Below are positions 35,690-44,999 of a stretch of 64,000 bases of DNA, piece by piece (position 1 is the first letter of the stretch; each line of letters opens with the position of its first letter). A model generated the notes under the pieces. The model made no database searches, was not told the DNA's origin, and worked only from the letters and a program-made list of their open reading frames with translations. The DNA comes from Brassica napus (taxonomy: Eukaryota > Streptophyta > Magnoliopsida > Brassicales > Brassicaceae): positions 10,875,509 to 10,939,508 of the forward strand of contig NC_063442.1 of assembly GCF_020379485.1 (NCBI RefSeq), in the 5' to 3' direction. Made by a program: the position numbers and the translations under genes.

Positions 35690-37290
35690 TAGGGGTGTCA
35701 AAATACGTCATTACTCATTGGTTAACCCAACCCAAGTTCACCCATTAACCCAAATGAACTGTTTATTTTTGATCCAATGAGTTCATGGGTTAACAGTTTA
35801 ATTGTTTAACAGTTTAATGGGTTAACAAATTAATGGGTTTATTGGGTTGAGTCAACTATGATTCATTTTGTTTTCAATTAAGAAAAGCATAAGTAAACCA
35901 CCAAATTCTAAGGTTTGATAGAATTGGTAAATCATGAGTTTTTCTAAAGTTCAATCATTTATTCGGTGGTAAAATGAGTTTTTCGCCAAAACCGCAAAAA
36001 ATAAGTTTTTCTACTAAAACCGCGAAAATACGTTTTTCTACCAAAACCGCAAAAACGCGTTTTCCCGCCTAAACCACAAAAACGCATTTTCCCGCCAAAA
36101 CCATAAAACACATTTTTCCGCCAAAACTACAAAAACTCATTTTTCCGCAAAACCACGTTTCCCGCCAAAACTGCAAAAACACATTTTTTCCGCCAAAACC
36201 GCAAAAACGCAATTTCTCGCCAAAACTGAAAAACCAGTTTTCCCGTAAAAACGCGTTTTCTCGCCAAAACCGCAAAACCGCGTTTTCCCGCCAAAACCGC
36301 AAAAATGCATTTTCCCGCCAAAACTGCAAAAATCAGTTTTCCCGCAAAAACACTTTTTCTCACCATAACCGCAAAAACGCGTTTTCCCGCCAAAACCGCA
36401 AAAACACATTTTTCCGCAAAACCGCAAAACGCAATTTCCCGCCAAAACTGCAAAAATCAGTTCTCACAAAAATGCATTTCCCACCAAAACCGCAAAAACG
36501 CGTTTTCCCGCCAAAACCACAAAACACGTTTTTCCGCCAAATCTGCAAAAACGCGTTTTACGCTAAAACTTGTTTTCCCGCCAAAACTACAAAACGAGTT
36601 TTTCCACCAAAACCGCAAAATACGTTTTTCCGCCAAAACCACTTAATGCGCTTTCCCGCCAAAATTGGAAAAACTCATTTTCCCGCAAAAGCACATTTTT
36701 CCGCCAAAAGCACAAAAAGCGTTTTTCCGCCAAAACTACAAAAAACTCATTTTTCCGCAAAAATCCGCAAAAATGTGTTTTTCCGCCAAAACTCCAAAAC
36801 TCATTTTCCCGCCAAAACTGTAAAACTCGTTTTCCCCGCCAAAACCCAAAAACGTGTTTTTCCGCCAAAACCGCAAAAACACATTTTCTACTAAAACCAC
36901 AAAACGCGCTTTCCCGCCAAAACTGCAAGAAGTCATTTTCCCGCAAAAACGTGGTTTCCTGCCTAAATAGCAAAAACTTGTTTTCCACAAAAACCACAAA
37001 ACGCGTTTTCCCGCCGAAACTGCAAAAACTCATTTTCCGGCAAAAATGCGTTTTTCCGCCAAAACCACAAAAAACATTTTCTCATTTCGATCAACTTAGT
37101 CTTAACTTAAAAATAATTCATTATAAAGATGTTGGGTTGATGGGTCAACCATTAACCCATCTAACCTATTTAATTTAATGGGTCATGGGTCAACCCAACA
37201 TATTTAATAAATAGGTTGGGTTGACCCATGACCCATTAACAGTAAACCCATTTGGGTTATGGGGTGGGTTGACCAATTTTGACACCCCTA
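35690..37290. mobile_element. Non-autonomous hAT element carrying an E2F-site minisatellite
   Basis: Perfect 15-bp terminal inverted repeats (TAGGGGTGTCAAAAT / ATTTTGACACCCCTA) and a perfect 8-bp target duplication GGCGTCTT (35682-35689, 37291-37298) identify a hAT insertion. Subterminal blocks of GGGTTAACCCAACCC type lie inside both ends. The centre is a minisatellite (35960-37085). There is no transposase, so it depends on an autonomous hAT. The perfect target duplication suggests it is not old. Confidence 0.9.
35960..37085. repeat. Minisatellite of TTTTCCCGCCAAAACCGCAAAA units (E2F-like sites)
   Basis: Units of about 27 bases on average, with shorter 15-18 base variants, fill about 1.1 kb. 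The unit core TTTCCCGCC is the consensus for plant E2F/DP transcription factors, which drive S-phase genes. By eye I count 13 exact TTTCCCGCC and three more TTTCCCGCA; many others are one base away (TTTTTCCGCC). The forward strand is poor in G outside the core. Lack of stop codons in most frames produces long but meaningless open frames on both strands. Confidence 0.9.
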
Positions 37291-37343
37291 GGCGTCTTGT
37301 AAGTATTAATTGATAACCTCAGTTAAAAAGTACCATAAACTAT

Positions 37344-37570
37344 ACTCCCTCCGTTCTTTAATGATAGTCTTTTTAGAAAAAAAGTTTGTTTCAAAAAGAT
37401 GTATTTTTTGTGTTTTCTATGAAAAATTGTAAATTTCAAGAAAATTAATTGACTTTATTGAATTACTATTGGTTAAAAATTATTGAGAATTGAAAATTAC
37501 AGAAAACGATATATTTATTATGGTAGTTTAATGTGTTTTTTTAATATGTGTGAAAATACTAAAAAACAAC
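37344..37570. mobile_element. Left part of a Stowaway-like MITE, split by the MULE
   Basis: It starts TACTCCCTCCGTTC, the usual Stowaway/mariner terminus. A matching but weaker end, GAATGTAAGGAGTA, lies at 44986-44999, just beyond the MULE. Removing the MULE gives one MITE of about 260 bases flanked by TA. Confidence 0.6.
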
Positions 37571-37628
37571 GGGAAATTTGCCAATATGGAACTAAATCTC
37601 TAAAGTATTGTCTCCTTAGAACTAAATT
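37571..37628 (+). repeat. MULE left terminal inverted repeat
   Basis: 58 bases starting GGGAAATTTGCCAATATGG; pairs with 44911-44968. Confidence 0.95.
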
Positions 37629-38627
37629 CTCTAACCTTGTCCGTATAGAATTAATTCTTGTCCCCTTAGAACTAATACTGTGTGAATCTACTATTTTGTC
37701 CTTTTCTTTATAAAATAGTTAATAAAATTTTAAAAACTATATGAATTAAAAAGGAAATACTTAATTAAATAAAAATAGGGTTATTTTTTCCCAACTCTCG
37801 GTCCCGTTCTCTCCGACTCTCTTTCCCAATCGAGAGACGATTTCTTTCTCGCCGGCGACACCTTCCGCCTCTGAGATTCTTGGTTCGTCGGAGAGCTTCA
37901 ACGAGGAGTCACATCGCTTCTCCCTCCTCCTTCTTGCATATTTCCTCTGTTAGTGCCACCGGTTAGATTGTCGTTCTTATCTCCGCCGCCGCAGACGATC
38001 GAAGCTGCTCAAGCTCGGGAGTAGCTTCTCCTCCCCGATTAAGGACGATTAGTTGTTTTCTTTTGCTCTTCCTTCATCTCGGTTCTGACAATTTGAAGGT
38101 TAGGCTTTGAAATCCCCTTTACGATTTTGCTTTTTTTTTGTTTGTTCTTTATGTTTATTTGCATGTACTACAAATTGTACTAGATAGAGAGTTAGTTTAA
38201 AACACAAATCGAAACAAGTTTATGGTTTTCAGATGCGGAATGTGGTTGAGTGGGGTGTGAGATTGACTTGTTGTTGAGGTGATTTTGAGTTCTAGTTTGT
38301 TTGGTATCGGCTTTATTAAGGTTTAGAATTCATAATAGACTTGAAAAAGCTAATGACTTTGACATGCTTTAGACATCGATTTTACATACTTGTTTTGGGA
38401 TCGAGTTTGTTATTTGAATTGAATTTGTCGATAGTGTGTAGTCTTTTGTTATTCATTTGGTGCGTAGCTTTGACTCTGTTTTATTTTAGAGGAAAACACA
38501 TTTTCTAGTTGATTATATTTTGTTTCAATTTGTGTTTCTAAGTAGTTTTGAATTGTAAAAAACTAGTTAAATGTGAGATGGTTATATTTGGTTCGCTGTT
38601 AACTTATGGAATTCATGTTTTTTAGGA
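37629..38627 (+). promoter_or_regulatory. Leader region of the MULE ULP1-like gene
   Basis: A pyrimidine-rich stretch at 37790-38000 resembles a 5' UTR. A candidate donor near 38098 (GAAG|GTTAGG) and acceptor TTTTTTAG at about 38618-38625, two bases before the ATG, suggest a 5' UTR intron. No open frame of note lies in it. Confidence 0.45.
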
Positions 38628-38716
38628 ATGACTCACCAGTTTCCTAAACGCATTCTTCAAGAAGGTGCTGAGACGCAGATGGATAAGAATAACAACACAT
38701 GTAGAAGGACGCTTCT

Positions 38717-38789
38717 GAAGGCGGTAAAGGTGGCTCTGAAAGATGAGTATGAGGAAGTTTTGAAAGACCCTGTCTTCGGGCCTCTTCTG
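38717..38789 (+). repeat. Direct repeat, source copy (73 bases)
   Basis: Identical to 38984-39056 and offset by 267 bases; looks like the template of a filler insertion in the ULP1-like gene. Confidence 0.9.
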
Positions 38790-38983
38790 GCGATCATAGA
38801 GAACAACCTCATCTACTCAGGGAAGATTATTCACAGCTTCATGTGCAAGCAGCTCAGGGTTTCCAAGCTTCACGAGCTGTGGTTTATTTTTGCGAAAAGG
38901 CCTCTTAGATTTTCTATGCAAGAATTTTATGCTGTGACTGGATTGAAATACAAAGAGGAACCCGATGTAGACTTCATTAACTG

Positions 38984-39056
38984 GAAGGCGGTAAAGGTGG
39001 CTCTGAAAGATGAGTATGAGGAAGTTTTGAAAGACCCTGTCTTCGGGCCTCTTCTG
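38984..39056 (+). repeat. Direct repeat, inserted copy (73 bases)
   Basis: An exact copy of 38717-38789 placed where the DUF1985 domain would continue; the reading frame is lost just after it. Confidence 0.9.
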
Positions 39057-41221
39057 ACTGGACGCATTTCGATTGGGAAGTTGAGTCTTTGCCTGCACAT
39101 ATGGACCTTTCTGATTCAGAACAAGATGAACCGGCTGATGTTGCAGAAGAACCGTCAGCTGTTGCAGAGGAACCGACTGTAGTTGCAGGGGAACCGGCTG
39201 TTACTGCGAAAAGAGGCAAGCGCAAGCTAATTGATCCTGGTGCCGAGTCTCGAAAGAAACAACTGCTTTGTCAACGTGCGGCTGAACACAACAGTGGGGT
39301 CTCTAGTGAAATGAAGACCTTCATTGAAGGTTTGTTCACCGCTTCTTTCAACTCTTTTAAGGAAGTGGTGCAGAAGGACATACATGAGCGTTTTGACAAC
39401 GTTGCCAATGAGGTGGCTCAACTCAAGGAACAAGTGTCTCAGCTTAAGGGTCTATCGGAAACAGTGGGAAAAGGCAACACATCTGAGATTCTCTCTCCTT
39501 CAGCAACAATTGGAAAAGACCAAGGACCATCATCTCATAGTACGGGTCCTCCCGCAGCAAAAGGAAAAGGCAAGGCATCTGCAAATGTGGATCCTCCTCC
39601 GGTTCGTCGTAGCCCTCGGCCAGTAAGAGAGGTAACCAAAAAATGAAGCTTTGTGTATTTTGCTATGTCGACTCTTTTGATGTAATGTCCTTGTATTTTA
39701 ATATGTAATATATCGGCTTGTATGAACTAATGATGATGACCTGTGGGATTGACTATTTTGTAATGTACTTTTCTATATTTTGCTATGGACTGTCTTTTTA
39801 GTATTAATGTTATGCTTGTTTTTATTAACAGGATGTTCAAACTGATGAAAATGAAATGATGGATTTTTTGAAGAATTTGACCAAATCAGCGAAATGTGTA
39901 GATAAGGGGACCCAAGACTCTTTACAAGAAGCCATGGGAAACCTTTCTCAAGCATCTCATGTTAAAGGTTTTGATCCTTCACAACATCTGGATGGTGATG
40001 AACCAGCTGACTTTGCCACTCCACTGTCTTCGTTTAAGCCTGCGGATTGGAGACCACCTACTCTGAAAGACGTGGACTCACTTGAGGACCGGATACATGA
40101 TCCTGATTACTCACTAGTGTTTGTCCCTGAGGCATTATGGGGCAAACTTGTTGACTGGACCAAAACTTTCAAGTAAGTTGATATTTTTAAATTTTTTTAA
40201 CAATTCTACCATTTTGATACTGAATTTTGTAATGCAGAGAACTAAAAATTGGACCATCTATGCTCACAAATGAGTTAGTATCTCGTGTCGTCGGACCTTC
40301 AGAGTGGCTCCTGAATAAGGTCAGTTATTACCTTGTTCCTTTTTATTTTGTGTACACAAACTTACAGTCTTTTATCAAATTATGCAGGAAATTGATGGTA
40401 TGATGTGGTTATTCACTGAGAGGACTTCCTTGCGGCGATGGTTTCCAAATAAAGTAGCCTTCATGACATGCTTGTTCAGTAATCAAATTACGAACTCTTA
40501 CAACGAGTATAAGAAGGACAAGAACAAATTCAAAGTGGGCGGACTGCTACAACAGTACGGCATTGGCGAACTTCCAGCACACGGACGAACAAGACTAATG
40601 TGGGATCTTGATGTTAACCGCATGTATGTCCCCCTAAATGTTGGTAAGCACTGGATCTCTATGTGCGTCAACTTTGTTACTCGGTCGATAGAGGTCTTTG
40701 ACTGTGAGGGACTGAGACACCCCGGTGCAGTGGAGCCATTTGCAGTTCTCATCCCTAGAATTGTCAAAGCCATTCAGTCTTCTAAGAGTCGACAGTATCA
40801 AGTCAAGCAGTATACCGTCTCCTACGTCTCAATGCCCTTCTTATTGAACAAAAGTAGCAGTTACTATGGAGTATATGCCTTGAAGCACATTGAATGCCAT
40901 CTTCTAGGCTTGGACTTTTCCCTGGTGAATGACAACAACATTCGTGAACCGCGGCAGAAGATTGCTTATGACCTATGGGAAGCTGCTATTGATCCTCTCC
41001 TTATTGAAAGGATGGCAAAATTCACTCTCCCGAAGACAATTTCAAGTGCTCTAGTGGAACTTGAATAAAATTCTTTCTGTTATGACTTGTGTAGGAAGTA
41101 TATTGTTATTTGGTGATTTTATTTGACTCTTTTAGTTACCATTTTACTCCTTTAGTTACTACCTTATTTCACTGTTTTATTTGACTCTTGAAGTTGCTTT
41201 CTCTTTACTTTTTAGGTGACA

Positions 41222-41415
41222 ATATGAAACCCTATCTATACCCTAAATGATTGTTATGCGATGTCCTAATTCTTATCAAAACATAACCGAAATCTAAACC
41301 TATCTATACCCTAAATGGCATTAAAGTAGGACAAACTATATTAAACCTTATACCTTAAATGACACTAAAGAAGACAAACGATTTCAAACCCTATACCCTA
41401 AATGACACTAAAATA
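41222..41415. repeat. Imperfect short tandem repeat in the MULE
   Basis: Blocks of the type TATACCCTAAATGACACTAAA recur about four times. The CCCTAAA core is reminiscent of plant telomere repeats but the unit is longer and diverged. Confidence 0.6.
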
Positions 41416-41658
41416 CCACAATCTATTTGGTGCCAAAATTTATCAACACAATCATTAGTAATCTGAAAAATTCATAATAATCAAAACAAATCTTTATAAT
41501 GAAAACACATACAAGTTACCATATGTGCCGATCCGATTAGAAACATTGTAAACCCTAATTATATTGCTTATATAAGATCATAAAGCGGCCACAAACACTA
41601 CATCTTGCGGTGTTTTTTTTCTCCTACTTGTTCTTAAAAAATCTCTCCTCAAAAGAGA

Positions 41659-42081
41659 ATGACGAACACGAAATACCATGGAGCGATCCCTTCCAGATGC
41701 TGGTGTGGAAAGAAGATTGTCACTTATGTTTCAAAAACGGAAGAGAACCCATACAGACGATTCTTCAGATGTGAGATTGGTTTACAGGTAAATCTGATAA
41801 TTCATTACTTCATCTTCTTCTATATGTCAATTGATTTGTTTTGTGTTTTGAAACAGAGAAAAAAAGAAAATCATCTTTTTAAGTGGGTGGACGAGGCTCT
41901 GCTTGATGAGATTGAAAGGATGTCTGACCATCAGGCGAGAGTTGCTGAGGAAATTGAAGATCTGAGAATTTCCATGAAGAAGACAGTGCAGGAAGAAGTT
42001 ATGAACCATAAGCATTCGCTTGATGTAGGTTGCGTAGGAACCCTTTTCAGTTTGTTATGTCTCTGGTCCAAATGTGATTGA
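41659..42081 (+). CDS. Small GRF-type zinc-finger protein carried by the MULE
   Basis: Two exons (41659-41787 and 41857-42081) with a GT..AG intron in phase 0 give 117 residues. The N-terminus has the zf-GRF pattern C-W-C-G (residues about 14-17), RRFFRC (33-38) and, after the intron, HLFKWVDE, matching plant proteins with one GRF finger. A coiled coil (ALLDEIERMSDHQARVAEEIEDL) and a hydrophobic C-terminus (TLFSLLCLW) follow. GRF fingers bind single-stranded nucleic acid in other proteins. Whether it helps transposition or is a captured host gene is unknown. The frame is intact. Confidence 0.7.
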   Translation: MTNTKYHGAIPSRCWCGKKIVTYVSKTEENPYRRFFRCEIGLQVNLIIHYFIFFYMSIDLFCVLKQRKKENHLFKWVDEALLDEIERMSDHQARVAEEIEDLRISMKKTVQEEVMNHKHSLDVGCVGTLFSLLCLWSKCD

Positions 42082-42224
42082 TATTGTAATGGTTCTCTGA
42101 TTCAAGTTACATTTTCAAATATTGAACCAATCTGATTTCCAGTTTTATTGTCGTGTTATGAACAACGTTATCAAACAAACATAAATTTCATAGTCTCTGA
42201 AACATAGTATCCAAAAAAGCGTGA

Positions 42225-42395
42225 AACATAACTTGCATAAATCAAGATGAACAAAGCTGAAACATAACTTTGATAGTCTTTGAAACATAACTTGCATAAA
42301 TCAAGATGAATAAAGCTTGCGTAAACAGAACTTCCATAAAGTCTGAAACATAACTTGCATAAATCAACATAAAGAAAGCTTGCATGAAACGAACT
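42225..42395. repeat. Imperfect tandem repeat between convergent MULE genes
   Basis: GAAACATAACTTGCATAAATC recurs three times, spaced 60-70 bases apart, in the shared 3' region of the GRF and transposase genes. Confidence 0.75.
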
Positions 42396-42402
42396 GAGTA
42401 TC

Positions 42403-44205
42403 CTATATTGCTCGATCACATGTTCTCCTATCGTGCCCTCGAATCCCACATCGGCTACATTTGCGACCTTTAGAGCCTTGATTTCCTTGTGACGAACGGA
42501 TCTTATCTTCGGCTGTCTCGTATCTGCGTTTCTTTCTTCTACCTGCAGCTCGTCTAGACTCTGGAGGAAGGACTTTCGTCTGCTCCACATGAGATGGAAC
42601 AGTTCAAGCATCTTCAGGGACACCAATAGGATTTATGCTTTCTTCATAAGCCGTGCGCCATGACGCAGTAGTGTATATCTCGTCTGTGAGTGTGTGTGCT
42701 TGTATTCCAACACTGAAGCCTGCTTTTATGGCGTGCCTGCATGGGATTTTCATCAGATCAAACTTCCCACAAGAACACGTGCGTCTGACCAAATCAACCA
42801 TGCAGTCAAAAGTGTCACCTTGAACCAAAAACCTGTCATCGTTAATCGGGAAGACCTTAAACTTTTTACCCTTCTCAATCCTTCTGTCTATCTTCTCCTC
42901 CACAGCAATGGTCAGTGGCTTCGAGTGCTTAGAACTTAAAGTTCTACGTTGGAAAAACCATCGAGTCATCATTTCCCTAATGTTGTCCATTAGAGGTATT
43001 ACTGGAAACTCTCTAGGCGTACGCAAAGCAGAATTTATCGACTCCGCAGGGTTAGTAGTGTTGATATCATACCTGTAACCCGGGAATTGACAACGAGCCC
43101 ACTTCCTCACATCGGCTTCTATTAGATAATTTCCAATTTCAGGACTAATAGAGTAAATAGCAGTGAACAGCTTACGAAAATCAGCAGCTCGATAAGCTTT
43201 AGAAGCCTTTGCAACCAAACCAGCCACACCTTTCCCACTAAAATATGTTACGACATTATTCAGCAAGTGGTGAATGCAAATTCCGTGATGAGCTTGCGGG
43301 TACACGTTAGCAATAGCTTTAGCAATCGAGGAATTCCTATCAGACACAAAAGCTAAACTATGCTCGTCAGCAATGACCGCATTAAGTTGTCTCATAAACC
43401 AGTTCCACGCAAGGTCATTCTCTGAGTCGACAACTCCAAATGCAATAGGATATAAATTAGAGTTTCCATCTAATGCAGTAGCAACCAGTAATACCCTTTT
43501 GTATTTGCTCTTCAAGAACGTCCCATCCACAACAATAACTTTCCGAATTGCAACATAGAAACCGCGAAGACGCTGACCAAAGGAGATGAAGAGGAATCTG
43601 AATCGCCCTTCAGAATCCCTTTCATACGACGTGTGTGACCCTGGATTAGCTTCCCTCATCATGTGCAAGTATTTGGGAATTTTTTCATAGCCTTCCTCTG
43701 GAAGGCCTTTCACTTTGTTGATTGCATACTCACGTGCATCCCATGCCAAAGAATAGGATATCTTAAGTCCATGTTCTGGACGCATATACTGGACTATATC
43801 ATTAGATCTCGGCCCTTCTTTAGCATTTTCATACATATGCATAACCAGAGTACCAATTGTTTTTGCTGAAGCTGTCCGAACAGAACCCTTCCTTTTGGAT
43901 GCAGCACATGAATGATGAAGTACATACTTTTTGATGATAAAATAAGATGAACCAGGTAACCCCTCTGCACGAACACGCCAGCTGCAATCATCATCTGCGC
44001 AACGAATGTACCACATTTTTTTATCTGACTTGACAAGCTTATAGTCGAAATTATGTTTCATTGTACATATTTCGAATGCTGCCTTCAAAAGCGTTTTCGA
44101 AATAAAATGTTGACCCTCCTTCACAAAATCCACCAAAGAAAATCGCACATCATTTCCATTGGTCTTCTCTTTGTCACACCATTCAACCTCTTCTTGTGAA
44201 TCCAT
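42403..44205 (-). pseudogene. MURA-type MULE transposase with premature stop before its zinc knuckle
   Basis: From ATG at 44205 the frame runs 533 codons to a TGA at 42604-42606, then stays open in the same frame to 42403. It holds an N-terminal MuDR DNA-binding domain (residues about 25-100, with C and H ligands), a DDE core with D227 (VVDGTF), D289 (VSDRN) and E388 (NPAESIN), a CxxHH motif at 310-313, and a SWIM finger (C477, C479, C489, H491). Beyond the TGA lie a basic stretch and a CCHC zinc knuckle (CSRCGIRGHDRRTC, about 42415-42460). The stop falls where a Trp codon is plausible. The catalytic core is whole, so partial function is conceivable, but the normal C-terminus is lost. Confidence 0.9.
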
Positions 44206-44910
44206 AGTTTAGATAGGAAAAAGTTAGAGAAGAAGAAAAAAAAAAGAAATCGTGAGACAACGATGAAGAAGACCACAATTTAGGAAAAAAAACAATTAAA
44301 AAAGGAAAACAAAATATTTAAAAGATTTAGTGAATATTTCATAACCGTTTTTACCAAGATTTCCGGATTTTGTTTACTAACCGTTATAGAACTTGCATTC
44401 TACCAATTTAGAAAATAGAATAATAAATAGGATGTTATATACTACTATAGTAGATATAAAGACATGTTGTAGATTGTATTTTCTTGCGTGGTTTATAATA
44501 AGGAAGTATTTAGATTTTATTTTCTAGCGCGGTTGATGAGATGACATTGTTTAGTGTTTTAAATCTACCAGAAATATAGAGCATAGAGGAAATCGTGAAC
44601 TTCATATTCTGCCTTACTAGTTATATACGTTTCCGTTATAATATGCAGCCTACATGCCTTAGAACATTGTGTTTCTTTCAGATTACGTATTCTAAACCGC
44701 CGTAGATGGTAGATATGGTTAACTAGCACATTTAGCCAATTTTTCAAATTATTATGTAAACATCTTTTGATGTCAAAAATATTTTTCTCACATGCACATG
44801 CTTATCTACATTAAGTTAACTATTTTTCCATATTTTTTTCCTTTGTAAAAAAAATCTTATGAATTTTTATATACAGAAAGGGTAGTCACTGTCCAAATTT
44901 GTGAAAAGTT
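44206..44910. other. MULE 5' non-coding region of the transposase
   Basis: AT-rich, with short stretches such as GATTTTATTTTCTAG repeated (44470s and 44515). It should contain the transposase promoter; no clear TATA assignment can be made. Confidence 0.45.
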
Positions 44911-44968
44911 AATTTAGTTCTAAGGGGACAATACTTTAGAGATTTAGTTCCATATTGGCAAATTTCCC
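44911..44968 (-). repeat. MULE right terminal inverted repeat
   Basis: 58 bases, inverted copy of 37571-37628 with one mismatch. Confidence 0.95.
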
Positions 44969-44999
44969 AAAAACTTATCTTTGTGGAATGTAAGGAGTA

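Larger units (their letters stand above)
38628..41068 (+). pseudogene. KAONASHI-type ULP1-like gene (DUF1985 plus C48 protease fold), disrupted
   Basis: Inferred exons are 38628-39631, 39832-40172, 40238-40319 and 40388-41068. The first encodes a DUF1985 domain (KIIHSFMCKQLR..LWFIFAKRPLRFS). It then contains a 73-base copy of its own upstream sequence and shifts frame, continuing in another frame from about 39060 with an acidic, low-complexity linker (EEPSAVAEEP repeats) and a coiled coil. The last exon is a Ulp1-type cysteine protease fold with GKHWIS (His, 40649) and FDCEG (Asp, 40700). The catalytic Cys of the usual DCGVY is replaced: it reads YYGVY (Tyr at 40865). ULP1 enzymes process SUMO; this copy should lack protease activity. 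It reads in the opposite direction to the transposase. Confidence 0.8.
37571..44968. mobile_element. MULE with ULP1-like, GRF zinc-finger and MURA transposase genes
   Basis: A 7.4-kb Mutator-like element with 58-bp terminal inverted repeats at 37571-37628 and 44911-44968 (one mismatch). Inside are a ULP1/C48-protease-like gene and a small GRF zinc-finger gene on the forward strand, and a transposase on the reverse strand. The latter two are convergent. MULEs that carry a ULP1-like gene are known in Arabidopsis as KAONASHI. Flanking AAAAACAAC (37562-37570) and AAAAAC then TTA (44969-44977) look like a 9-bp target duplication with a 3-base loss on the right. Both main genes carry disabling changes. 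Confidence 0.9.

Noticed and set aside
35960..37085. Resemblance of the regular repeats to a CRISPR array
   Set aside because: Units abut without unique spacers, vary in length, and the DNA is plant nuclear.
36069..37178. Several overlapping open frames of 60-200 codons on both strands
   Set aside because: They follow from the stop-free minisatellite unit; the peptides are only the translated repeat.
41222..41415. Possible interstitial telomere repeat (CCCTAAA-like)
   Set aside because: The unit is about 50-60 bases with only one CCCTAAA per unit, not a telomeric array.
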